From a virus, in the IMG/VR virus record IMGVR_UViG_3300042387_001591, positions 1-20,770 of that record: DNA of 20,770 nucleotides; one strand, 5' to 3'. A model generated the notes under the pieces. It searched no databases, had not been told where the DNA came from, and saw nothing but the letters and a program-made list of their open reading frames with translations. The position numbers and the translations under genes were made by a program. This document shows positions 1 to 9,500 of the stretch, piece by piece (within the stretch, counting starts at the first letter, position 1; each line of letters begins with the position of its first letter).

Positions 1-258
1 TTTTGTGCTTGCGGTGTTTACATTCAGATATTTTGTAGCTGAATTCCACCATAATTGACCCGGTAGTGGTGCAGTTGGAGCAGCCGTATTGCTGAAATTC
101 TCCATCAATCGAATCATATTTTGATTCAAAAATAATCCGTATCCAGGATAGTTTTTACCAACTAAAGTTAGGCTGCTGTTTATAGTGTCTATAGTACCAT
201 CAGGTAGTCCACCTGTAATTAAAACAGACCCGTTAGTTAAGGTAATATTATATGCCAT
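1..258 (-). CDS. Tail fibre-like protein, N-terminal 86 residues (cut by window edge)
   Basis: Reading the minus strand from the ATG at 258 gives an open frame of 86 codons that runs off the left edge. It begins MAYNITLTNGSVLITGGLPD and contains DTINSSLTLVGKNYPGYG, LFLNQNMIRLMENFSN and APTAPLPGQLWWNS. The order of an NGS/DGS strand, a T-L-x-G-x-NY-x-x-YG turn, an N-x-x-RL-x-ENF helix and P-x-P-x-GQLW matches the head of the 371-residue fibre protein, so both probably belong to one family of baseplate-attached fibre proteins in marine T4-like phages. The remainder, and therefore the receptor-binding part, lies outside the window. The start is supported by GGAG and a late-promoter-like box upstream. 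Confidence 0.8.
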   Translation of the reverse strand, partial: MAYNITLTNGSVLITGGLPDGTIDTINSSLTLVGKNYPGYGLFLNQNMIRLMENFSNTAAPTAPLPGQLWWNSATKYLNVNTASTK

Positions 259-268
259 TTTAAAAATT

Positions 269-272
269 CTCC
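269..272 (-). promoter_or_regulatory. Ribosome binding site for the left-edge fibre gene
   Basis: GGAG on the minus strand, 10 nt before the ATG at 258. The spacing is slightly long but usable, and it supports this start. Confidence 0.55.
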
Positions 273-280
273 AACTTTGT

Positions 281-288
281 TATTTATG
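281..288 (-). promoter_or_regulatory. T4-type late promoter box (CATAAATA) before the second fibre gene
   Basis: The minus strand reads CATAAATA (seven of eight bases of TATAAATA) in the 53-nt gap after the adhesin gene. A start about six bases downstream would give a short leader holding the GGAG ribosome-binding sequence. Together with the box before gp6, it suggests that the left fibre gene begins a separate late transcript. Confidence 0.5.
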
Positions 289-311
289 CGTTTATTTTCG
301 CTACTAGCAGC

Positions 312-1748
312 TTATGAATAGCTTCTGGCAGATGTGCCATAAAAAGTAGTTTCTGGATCAAGAGTAATGTCTTTTTGTCCAGACCCATTTATTTGTTTCC
401 AATTATTTCCGACTTTTACATATATGTAATCAATTTCTTTCCACGAGCCGCTTACTTTTACAAATATCTCGTTAATCTGTTTCCAAGCCCCGCCTACTTT
501 TACAGAATTTAAACCAATGGGTTCTATCAACAAAAATACCCTGCCGGGTTGTCCGCTGCCGCCAGTTCTACTTCCTCCGGCGCTATAGCCAGCTTTATAA
601 TAAGCAGTGCCGATTCCTGTTGTAGCTGCAAAAATTGGAAAATTGCCGCCGCACTGCCCAGCAAATCCACTAGCATCGCCTCCGACTACTTGGCCACCCT
701 GTCCACCAGGATAACCGCCGCCGCCACCACCAGCACCTCCACCGTCACCGCCTTTGGTCTCGCCATTTTCTCCACGATAATCGGATCCTGTTGCACTTAT
801 TGCATTTTTGCTTATTGCAGCATCTCTTCTTGCATATGTACCTGCGCTATTACCGTCGTTACCAGCACCGCCACCACCACCTCCACCTGCTGCAACTAAA
901 ACTGGAGTATTGTTTACTAGTATACCTGAGGCGCCACCGCCACCGCCGCCGGCACCTGACCAGGGCCTGGGACCAGAATTACTACCACGGCCACCGTTAA
1001 ACGATTTTGTTGAATCTCCGTTAATAGATATTCTGCTACTACCACCACTACCGCCAGGAGCACCGCCTGAGTTACTTCCTCCTCCACGACCGCCTTTGCC
1101 AACAAAAACTTCTAATAGATCTCCCTTGTCTACCTGGAAAACTGTAGTATTATATAATCCTGGACTACCAAGTCCTCCGATTGTGCCAGAATCATTTCCG
1201 CCACCGCCCCCACCTGCGCCCCAGGCGTAGGCAGTAATTTCTGCTTTAAAGGGCATGGTTACTACATACCTGCCGGAATCCGCAGTGCCTGCTGTTCGAG
1301 TGCTCCAAACTAAATTGCCTACTTCATAACGGTATACTAATTCATAATACACTCTTATAGAGAGTTCTTCTGATATAGTTACTGCGACTCCGGCCACATC
1401 TCCCGCATTCCTAGCATTTATTACCACATCCATTAAGCCGCCACCGTGGTAGATTCTAGTACTTGTTCTCAAATCAGTTCTAGATATGCTAGTGTTGAAG
1501 GCAAACAGATTAATTACCGTTCCGTTTACTACAACTGATCCAGAATTGTCTACTGTGCCTGTTACATAATAATAACCTTTTTGAAGTTCAATCTTTCGTC
1601 TAATCGTTATTGACTCTACTGTAGACCGACTACTGGTCCAAGCAGCAAATGTATTCTGAAATGAACCCCAGCGAGGATCAGATCTGGGTGTAAGTGTGTC
1701 GTAACCGTTTTGGACTACAAATTCTCTCTCAATTATTCGTGTGGTCAT
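312..1748 (-). CDS. Glycine-rich probable tail adhesin, 478 residues
   Basis: I start this protein at the ATG at 1748 (MTTRIIEREFVVQNGYD), one base after the upstream TAA. The frame is open further to a TTG at 1820, but that would overlap the fibre gene by 71 nt. Residues about 1-170 form a beta-rich N-terminal part (SITIRRKIELQKGYYYVTG). Residues about 173-400 are dominated by Gly tracts (YAWGAGGGGGGND, VFVGKGGRGGG, GAGGGGGGASG, VAAGGGGGGGAG, GGAGGGGGGYPGGQGG) separated by short non-Gly stretches. This resembles Gly_rich-type domains and the polyglycine-II sandwich of T4-like adhesins such as phage S16 gp38. The C-terminus has three tandem 14-residue VKV-x-x-x-W-K-(Q/E)-I repeats and a 21-residue tail. 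A role at the fibre tip in receptor binding is inferred from this architecture and from the flanking fibre genes. No ribosome-binding sequence is visible, so it is probably coupled to the upstream gene. Confidence 0.82.
   Translation of the reverse strand: MTTRIIEREFVVQNGYDTLTPRSDPRWGSFQNTFAAWTSSRSTVESITIRRKIELQKGYYYVTGTVDNSGSVVVNGTVINLFAFNTSISRTDLRTSTRIYHGGGLMDVVINARNAGDVAGVAVTISEELSIRVYYELVYRYEVGNLVWSTRTAGTADSGRYVVTMPFKAEITAYAWGAGGGGGGNDSGTIGGLGSPGLYNTTVFQVDKGDLLEVFVGKGGRGGGSNSGGAPGGSGGSSRISINGDSTKSFNGGRGSNSGPRPWSGAGGGGGGASGILVNNTPVLVAAGGGGGGGAGNDGNSAGTYARRDAAISKNAISATGSDYRGENGETKGGDGGGAGGGGGGYPGGQGGQVVGGDASGFAGQCGGNFPIFAATTGIGTAYYKAGYSAGGSRTGGSGQPGRVFLLIEPIGLNSVKVGGAWKQINEIFVKVSGSWKEIDYIYVKVGNNWKQINGSGQKDITLDPETTFYGTSARSYS
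378..503 (-). repeat. Three tandem 42-nt (14-residue) repeats at the adhesin C-terminus
   Basis: Units at 503-462, 461-420 and 419-378 encode VKVGGAWKQINEIF, VKVSGSWKEIDYIY and VKVGNNWKQINGSG. The VKV and W-K positions are exactly conserved, while codons and other residues differ, so the duplication is old and kept by selection. Each unit looks like a beta strand plus a Trp-containing turn. Confidence 0.85.
550..1232 (-). other. Glycine-tract domain with locally raised GC
   Basis: This segment encodes residues about 173-400 of the adhesin. Runs of Gly codons make it visibly richer in G and C than the AT-rich remainder of the window, and they create long false Pro-rich frames on the opposite strand. 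The composition follows from the protein sequence, so it need not indicate transfer. Low-complexity Gly codon tracts are also prone to length changes by slippage or recombination. Confidence 0.75.
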
Positions 1749-1749
1749 A

Positions 1750-2865
1750 TTATGGTAAGAATTTAAACCAAATATCGCCGTCGTCGCCGTCACTTGCACT
1801 TGGGTCTCCGGTACTGACAAATTTTCTACTACCGTCCCAAAAAACTGATCTAGTCATTACATATTCTGTGGTTGCGATTTGTAATGTGTTGGCGCCAAAC
1901 GCGGCAGTTGGTGCAGTAGGAACTCCACTGAATGTTGGACTCAATGTATCTGCTTTTAAAGCTAGGTTAGTAGTTAAAGCAATATTAAATGCAGTATTTA
2001 AAGCTACAATTGAAGCGTTAGTAGAAGCTATACTTACATTGGCACCATCTACCTTTGCATTAGCAGCAGCAACATTGGCTATCATTGCTGTGTTTACCGC
2101 TGAAGTTTGATCAACTCTTTGTGCTAAATTTGCATTTATAACATCAACGTTTGCTATGATTGCTGTATTAATATCGTTGTTGATAGAGTTAACTCTTGAA
2201 ATAGTGTCACGGAGTGATATTTGTGCGTTTGCCGCAGTTATATTTGCCCTCAATGAATTTTCTTCATTAATTCTAGACACTAAATTGGCATTAATAATAG
2301 TCACATTGGCCAATAAATTAGTGTCGCCTGTTGATGTTGCTGCTTGTATTTCGCTATCAACATATATCTTTGTAGTTACACCAAAGTTAGCTGAAGCGTT
2401 TGCATTTACTTCAACAAGTCCGGTTAGGCTGTTTAAATTTAAAACTCTTGTACTAGTTCCGTTTACATTAGAGTAAAAACTAATATCACCGAAGTTAGCA
2501 GAATTAGTAATCTGAACATTGCCATTTAAATCTTTAATTGCAAATCCATAAGGACCAATTTCTAAATTGCCACTTAGGTCAACGTTACCTTGTATTACAC
2601 TACCCACAGTGACCCATGTGTTTTCTGTAGTATAAACTTTTATATTGTTAGTTGTTCTATCAAACCACAATTGTCCCGAAATAGGATTTGCCGGACTGGT
2701 ATTAAATGAAAAATTTTCTAACAATCTTACAAAATTTTCGTTAGTTTGATCGCCATAATTTTGCACTAACCGACCAAAAAGAGTTATACTTGTACTAGTA
2801 GTGTCTTTAGTACCATCTAATACTACAATAACTGAACCATCGGTTTTATTTACAAAATATGACAT
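1750..2865 (-). CDS. Tail fibre-like protein with coiled-coil middle, 371 residues
   Basis: The N-terminal 85 residues contain TDGSVIVVLDGTKDT, LFGRLVQNYGDQTNENFVRL, LLENFSFNTSPANPISGQLW, a head module I recall from fibre-like proteins of marine T4-like phages; a related head occurs in the truncated gene at the left edge. Residues about 85-175 are beta-rich (GNVDLSGNLEIGPYGFAIKD). Residues about 180-290 are Ala/Asn/Val-rich with repeated ANV-x-x-(I/A)NA units and likely form a trimeric coiled coil. The end carries LKADTLSPTFSGVPTAPTAA and QIATTEYV, a common fibre motif, and closes with DGDDGDIWFKFLP. Such proteins are usually trimeric rods anchored on the baseplate. The start has an AGGAT ribosome-binding site and the stop is one base before the next ATG. 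Whether it is a long fibre, a short fibre or a connector cannot be told. Confidence 0.8.
   Translation of the reverse strand: MSYFVNKTDGSVIVVLDGTKDTTSTSITLFGRLVQNYGDQTNENFVRLLENFSFNTSPANPISGQLWFDRTTNNIKVYTTENTWVTVGSVIQGNVDLSGNLEIGPYGFAIKDLNGNVQITNSANFGDISFYSNVNGTSTRVLNLNSLTGLVEVNANASANFGVTTKIYVDSEIQAATSTGDTNLLANVTIINANLVSRINEENSLRANITAANAQISLRDTISRVNSINNDINTAIIANVDVINANLAQRVDQTSAVNTAMIANVAAANAKVDGANVSIASTNASIVALNTAFNIALTTNLALKADTLSPTFSGVPTAPTAAFGANTLQIATTEYVMTRSVFWDGSRKFVSTGDPSASDGDDGDIWFKFLP
2050..2316 (-). repeat. Imperfect internal repeats in the fibre coiled coil
   Basis: Within the 371-residue protein, LLANVTIINANLVSRINEEN (from residue 184) and AIIANVDVINANLAQRVDQT (from residue 235) are clear copies about 52 residues apart, and shorter units IANVAAANAKV and RANITAANAQI follow each of them. 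The pattern looks like duplication of a helical rod segment, a usual way in which fibre length changes. Confidence 0.65.
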
Positions 2866-2870
2866 TGTTA

Positions 2871-3566
2871 TTATCCTATGCTACTTAAGTTAGTTAAAGT
2901 TTGAATTCTTACTGTGTAATCAATCTGAATAAGTCGATTTAAACTTTTTTGTACAGGATGGAAGATAACATGTGTTAATAATTTTCCTGTAGTAGTCAAT
3001 CCAGAAGAACCATCTGTACTTCTGGCCTTTAATCCTAATTCATCAAATGTATAAGTATCTTCCAAATTAGTACTATTATCAAAAGCACTTTGTCCGGTTG
3101 GCTCGCCGTAGTCTAATAAGCAACTGACAACAATATCAGTGTAGACTCTACCCGGTACATGTCTAATCTCCATTTTATTTCTTGTGGGATCTGCATTTAA
3201 TGCGCTGGTATTGTCTACAATTTTAGCAAAAGTAGGATTGTACAAGTTACTATTGCTTGTGTTGATATTAGGAGGCAAATAGTTAATTATTCCTGTAGGA
3301 TCAATACTAGTTCCACCATTACCAAAATGCATTTCATAAATGTAGCTTTGACCTTTGTTAGCCAAAGTATATGCAATTGCTTCACTTATATTTTCATAGT
3401 GAATAGCATTTCTTTTATCAATAAAAACTTCTCCAGATTCTGGATCAAAAATTTTGATATGACCCTGAACATGTATGCCACCCGTTTCGTTGGGTTTTTC
3501 TGTAGAATTTTTTTGTAAATCTTCCATATTTTTATCCATATTACTATTTAGTTGGTTGTTGTTCAT
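2871..3566 (-). CDS. Putative baseplate/tail adaptor protein, 231 residues
   Basis: I cannot name this protein with certainty. The first 30 residues are Asn/Lys/Glu-rich and probably disordered (three Met codons at 1, 10 and 14; the first is chosen because it forms the ATGA overlap). The folded part has a strand-rich segment, IHVQGHIKIFDPESGEVF, then NAIHYENISEAIAYTLA and the Gly-rich MHFGNGGTSIDPTG (79-92). The C-terminal part carries FDELGLKAR and LLTHVIFHPVQKSLNRLIQI followed by YTVRIQTL. I associate this combination with structural proteins of T4-like marine phages. It has no visible catalytic motif, signal peptide or membrane segment. Its place between the giant wedge protein and the fibre genes, roughly where T4 has gp8 and gp9, suggests a connector that docks fibres to the baseplate; that role is inferred from position, not homology. 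Confidence 0.65.
   Translation of the reverse strand: MNNNQLNSNMDKNMEDLQKNSTEKPNETGGIHVQGHIKIFDPESGEVFIDKRNAIHYENISEAIAYTLANKGQSYIYEMHFGNGGTSIDPTGIINYLPPNINTSNSNLYNPTFAKIVDNTSALNADPTRNKMEIRHVPGRVYTDIVVSCLLDYGEPTGQSAFDNSTNLEDTYTFDELGLKARSTDGSSGLTTTGKLLTHVIFHPVQKSLNRLIQIDYTVRIQTLTNLSSIG
2873..2877 (-). promoter_or_regulatory. Ribosome binding site for the 371-residue fibre gene
   Basis: The minus strand reads AGGAT, and its last base is the first base of the TAA stop codon... the site spans 2877-2873, ending on the first stop base of the upstream gene. With a 7-nt spacer to the ATG at 2865 this supports the chosen start and tight coupling. Confidence 0.6.
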
Positions 3567-6500
3567 GGTATATAACTAGGCTCCGCTCTAATAAACTGTG
3601 CTCCTATAGTAGTACTATTTTGTAAAGTAGTGCCAGCTTGTTCCCAAATATTGCTCTGTAATACAGAAGTTCCTGTAAGAACAACATTGCCGTTTGCATA
3701 TACTTGTCCAAGCGGTGTCAAGCTAACCACATTAGCAACTGTGCTGGTTACACCTGTGGAAATGCTTGCCACATTCACTCGTGTTCCTATGTTAGCAGCA
3801 GTAATAAAAGTTCCAGTAACAAAATCAACCGCAATTACATTGGCTGAAGTAACACCGCTTAGAACTCTAGCATTTCCTGTATTACCAACAAACTGTGTTA
3901 TATAATCACCAACATTAGCAGTGATAGTGGAACTTAACAACAATTTGTATGTTACATTTGCTGTAACTTTTAAATTGCCAGTTTTTGTAGTACTAGTAAA
4001 AATTTGGGCATTTGGTATTAACTGTATCGAACTACTGTCTACTACTCGACTATTGGCTAGGTGTACATTTGGTACTCCGGTTCCATCTACTCCTCTGCGA
4101 ATTTGTCTCAATGAGTTTAAAGTAATTAATTGAATATTTGCAGAATTAACAAACGAATTAGCATTTGCATATACATTGCCCAAAGTCAAGTAAACATTAC
4201 TATTCAAAACAATCAAAGTGTCTACAGGTACATTGGTATTTGCAGACCACGGAATAGCAGTTGACATTGTTGCAACATCATATTTTTTATAATAAGTAAT
4301 TCTTTCACCATTTACAAATACAACACCAGGATTTCCCAACGAAGGCAACGGAGTTGGTAAATTGTCAACATTTGTAAGCAAAATTTCGTCTGCTGTTAAC
4401 TCTAAATTAGCAGACAGTGTACTTGTAGAATTGGCACTTATTCTTGTATACTCGATATTTGCGCTCATTGGTTGGAAAACTCTGAAACCATAAGTTTGCG
4501 TATTACCGACTGTGTTACTGAACACACGCATTTCCATAGCATCGTACATTCTGCCCGGAATTAGTTCTTCAGGTGCATGACTTGAATAAAAATCAACATA
4601 AGCTCCGCCCACAATGTTGATGTCTTGAGGTCTAGTGCCCAATGCTGTATCTAAATACTTACTGTAAATATTAGAATCAATGAAATACTCTTGGTCTAAA
4701 TAAGAAATAGTAAGATCAATATTACCGCCGGTACTACTACCACTGAATGTGGATATTCCAATAACATTAGCACCAACATTTGATCCGTTAATTGAAATAA
4801 AGTGTTGTACATTAGCACCATTGTAGAATTCTGGAACATTGTAAATAATGTCAATTTCACTGGTGTTAGTAACAGACTGTAATACAAAAGCATTCGCTAA
4901 AGTATTTGCCTGTGTGATAACATCGCCGCTACTGACAGTGACAGGTTTATCAAATTGTAATTTATAAGTAGTCTCAACAGGTTGACCTGTTAGCGTCATT
5001 GAATTACGAGTTACATTTACTATTGTGAAATAACCATTATTTTGGAAGGCGAAAGGAACATTGGCTGCAATTCTTATGTCCTTATCAACTTCAAATCCTA
5101 ATTTTATAAAATCCACTGCGGCTATATTACCACTATTAACAGTAAGACCTTCATACTTAAATGAAAAAACATTACTACTAATTTCAAAAGAATTAGCTTT
5201 AAATTCTGCACCTGTAACATAATTGCCAGGGTATTCTAATCCATTTACCAATTGGGCTAAATTCTTCCCTGGCATACCAGTTTCTGGTTGATAATAGGAA
5301 ATGATTCTATCTACAGCGTTTAATAAAACATTGCCCGAACTTATTCTATTAAATCTAGTAAAATCAAAAATTGATTCTGTAGTTACATTTGCATTTGTAG
5401 CAAGGTAGGCTTGATTATTGTACACCACAATATTGCCAGAATTAATATAAATGTTCCCAGGATCAACTGTAGTATTACCCACAACCACGATTGTATTTGC
5501 GTAAGCTGTATCAGGTTGCCAAATTACTAAATTACTTGCATATGCTACTCTATCAAATTTAAGTTCAGTTACTAAACTTCTTATTAAATTGTAACTAAGA
5601 TTAGCCTGTGTAGCATAAAATTCATTTTTAAGTAATGGATATACAGTTGCACCAACTCCGTCGCCATTAATAAAAACATTAGGAGTAGATGTATATCCAG
5701 ATCCTGGATTAGTGACTGTGATACTACTAACCTTACCATTAGCAAAGAGAGTGGTAATAGCTGCTGCACCGGCTCCGCCGCCTCCGGTAATTTCTACATT
5801 AGGAGGTAATATGTAATTTAATCCAATATTTCCTATAATATAATCAGTAACTTTGAGTTTGTAGTTTTGCGCCCAATCTGAATATAAATCTGTTGTAAAC
5901 AAAATAGCATCCGAAGATAACGATATATCTGGACTTCTAAATGTAGACGACCTTGAATCGTATGCACTAGGTAAATCAAAGTCGGTCCACCTTCCGTTAG
6001 CTAAATCTTGTCTAAAATAGCTAGGAATATATTCTCTAACTTGTGTTCTATAAGGCTTAACTTCGTTAATGTAATCATTATAAAAACTTTGATTATCTCT
6101 TACATAGCTAGGAAACTGTTCTAATGTTCTTAATTTATGATAAACATCAATGAAACTTGTTTTAATTACCCAGTCTGGATTTTTTTGTTCAACAAAAATA
6201 AAATTCAATATTGTTAAAAATAATCTATTAAATTCTGGACTTAGATCTTCTATTAATATTTCTTGATAAACACTGTCATAAATGTTTTGTAATTCTCTAA
6301 CTGCCTGAGGATCAAATCCAACCGAGTCATAAACCACGCTATCATATCCTGCACCAACAGTTACATCGTACACTTCTGTGCTTATTTCTAATGTGCCATC
6401 TTGAGCGCCAATTAAATCTAATTCACTTGACGATAAAACTTCATAAAGAAGCCATTTGCCCTGACCACTATCTAAAACTTTGATATAATTGCCTACATCT

Positions 6501-9500
6501 GGTGTCAGTGCCTGGATATCACTGTATATATTAACTGTATAGTTGATCTCCTTACCTAGCAAATAATTTTCAGAGTACCAATCTCTAGGATTCCAAAATA
6601 AATCAGTTTTAAAACTTTGTAATTTAAACAGCTCAAAAGTATCGTTTGTAGAGTTAAAACTGTAGATACTCCATTTTCCTTGATATGTGGAATCTTGCGG
6701 AATTAAAATTTTGTAACCGTTTGGAAATGCTTCGGTATTTAAATATGTTAAATTTATAACACTATCAGTTTGGGTGTCAAATCCTGTTGTAGGGATAGGA
6801 TCTTCTATATACAAACTAGAAGGAGTAGTAATTAGAAGAATTGGATAGTTAAATAAAATTGAATTTAATGTTTTGACATAATTTTGGAGTGCCCCTAATC
6901 TGTCAAGCACCATTGATTGCCTTGGAGTGTTTAAAATACCTAATCTATCTTGTAGATTTAAAAATGGATCTGGTACATTTAATCCATTAAGATCAAACCC
7001 TGCAAGACTGTCTTTAAGTTTGTTAATAGCTCTGAGTGGAATTGACTCTGCACCGGCTCCTTGCTGAACTAGTTGCCATTCATTATGTAATAAATTACTA
7101 TTTCTTTTCTCTGCAGTACTAATGTGTAAAGCAACATTATTGCCTACTAACTTATCTGTAGTGTTGTACACTGCAATAGCATTAGGTGCAAGTGTTGCAA
7201 GATAAGGTATGTTTTGATCTTTTGGATTTGTTATGTAAGCTTCTAAAGATTTGACACTTAATGTTCTTCTTGCCAAATTGACATCAACGCTTGTTTTTCC
7301 AGAGACCCAATAATAATATTTTTGATTTATTATACCAGTAGCAGGATCTACAATCATAACCGAAGTGTATGCCGAATCGTCTGCGTATTTTGCAATTCCA
7401 TCGTTAACAGCATTGGCATATTGACTTGGTAAAAAATCGCTTTCTATCCACTCATAAATTGTGACCTGACTGTCTGGAAATAGACTACCCCAGTTCTTTA
7501 CTCTATATTGTAATATATCCTGTTCATAATCAATGAAACTTGCTGTAGACAAATCCCACCAAGTTCTACCAACTTGTTTTTCTGACCAATAAAAATTTGT
7601 ATTGTTTATGGTATCTGATCTACTTGAATTTTTGTAACTAGCAGGATCGTACTCTTCGCGGTAGTCAATTTCTTGATCAACAATACCTAACAATTTTCCT
7701 TTAGCAGGATCTAAATAATCGTAGAAGTCTAATATATTTTGAGATACTGTATTATATAAAAATGCACTAGTTATAGCGCCAATGTCTACACGAGGTTCTT
7801 TGTACCTTGTGAGTGCCCAGCCCGACTTCGCGTCTTGATTATAAAAATAATATAAACTTCCGCCGCCGGCAGTTACATTAAAATCATTAGAAACACCAAC
7901 AATTAAAAAGTCTGCCCTAATGTCAATGCTTGATCCAAAATTAAATCCAGTATTTAAGTTAGGTCCAGTTAGTTTCTGAGAATATGCAAACAATGAAGGA
8001 TTATTAACATCCTCGTATGGATTTTGTAGTAGATTATAAATGTATACAGCACCGCTGTCAGTTATTAAATCAATAAATTTTGTACCGCCGCTGTCAAAAG
8101 TTGTAGGCACAGCTAAATTGCTATCAATTTGAATTGGAATAGATATATCAGCACCGTCACTTCCGATAGCAAGAGTACCACTATCTTGATCAACTTTTAA
8201 AGTTGTGCCAAAAGTTTCTCCTAGAGTTTCTGGATGTTTAATAACTTGGACATATTGATAATCATCTATACCCAAATCTTGTAATGGCGTACCTATATTA
8301 CCCGATACTACATTTAATTTGTTTGCTACCACAATAACATCACTTACAATTTTCAAGCGATTATTATCATTAGAAGCAGTAACACCTGGAATATTTGCTC
8401 CGTTAATATTATTAATTACTGCGGCTAATGTTGTTCCAGTAAATGTTACTGTTCGATCATTAATAACAATACTTTCGCCAACGGTTACTGTAGGATTCTC
8501 AACTGTTGCTGTTAAAGTTCCATAGACTCTACCAACATTAATATATCTTGTAACTAACCCAAATCTATAGTTTGCTTCTAGATATTTAGGACTCGAAACA
8601 TATATGTTGCACCCGCTGCTGCACATTGACATGTATGTTCCGAACGCCTCTCCTTGTAAACCTACAGTCTGCGGGTATATAGATTGATCAAGTATGAATT
8701 GATTGGTTTCAAATTTTAATTTATTTCCGGCAGGCAATGGATCAATCCCCGAATCACCGTATTGAATAAGATTGGCACCAATAACAGTATACAAAGCACT
8801 TACTCCAGCAGGTGCATTGTTAATATTGTAAATTAATTCATTGTTTAAAAATACTCGATAAACTGATCCAAGATTATCCGGTAATGCAAATGTGTTAGTT
8901 AAACCATTTGTGGTTATTTCTGTAACAGTTCTATGATATACATATAACGCACCTGCGCCGGCAATTCCGTCAACTGTTGTATTACTAGCACCAACTGCTA
9001 TAGTAGTTCCGTCTTGGTTACAAACTACAGAGATACCAAATTGATCGCCGGCAGTTGACTCCGAAGACAAAGGTAAGGTATCTAAAAGTGTGTAGAAATT
9101 TGGTCTTTTTTGTACTGTAATTCTTTCGCCTGGTGTTGGCGCTACATTAAAAATTATTCTGTCAGGACCTGATGCAACTGTGTAATCAATACCTGGCAAA
9201 TATTCTGCAGATCGCAACGGAACTGTGACTATTATATCAGATGCTGTAGTTGCCGAAAAAGTCAAATTATATGTTGACGACCCCGATGCAGTGATATTTT
9301 GTATTTCATTATTTCTTGGATAATTCAAACTGTAACAGTAAACTTTATTAGCGCCCGGGGCACCAATGTAAAGATAATTTCCATTGTCAGACATTGCTAA
9401 AGAAGCGCCAAAATTATCGCCTGCACTGCCTGCACTATCACTTAAGATTTGAATTAAGACTTGATTTTCAAAAATGTAAACTACGCCCTGTCCGCTGCCA

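Noticed and set aside
300-312. Near-palindrome GCTGCTAGTAGC just after the adhesin stop
   Set aside because: It gives at most a four-pair stem with one G-T pair and no T run, so it does not support a terminator.
917-1105. Second minus-strand frame (Val/Ala-rich) inside the glycine-rich gene
   Set aside because: It is an out-of-frame reading of the GGT/GGC-type repeats, with no ribosome-binding sequence and no recognisable content.
549-1230. Pro/Ser/Thr-rich open frames on the plus strand opposite the glycine-rich gene
   Set aside because: They are the complement of Gly-codon tracts (GGN read as NCC), which removes stops from the opposite strand. They have extreme composition, overlap a well-supported gene and have no independent start signals.
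550-1232. Raised GC of the glycine-rich segment as a sign of recent transfer
   Set aside because: The composition is explained by Gly codons. The flanking parts of the same gene have the AT-rich composition of the rest of the window.
1694-2476. Plus-strand hydrophobic open frames opposite the fibre gene
   Set aside because: They arise from the Asn/Ala/Val-rich repetitive coding on the minus strand and would be the only plus-strand genes in a wholly minus-strand module. There is no promoter or ribosome-binding support.
3630-4133. Plus-strand frames opposite the C-terminus of the giant gene
   Set aside because: They are shadows of a low-complexity Asn/Val/Thr-rich coding region, and the minus-strand frame is continuous through them.
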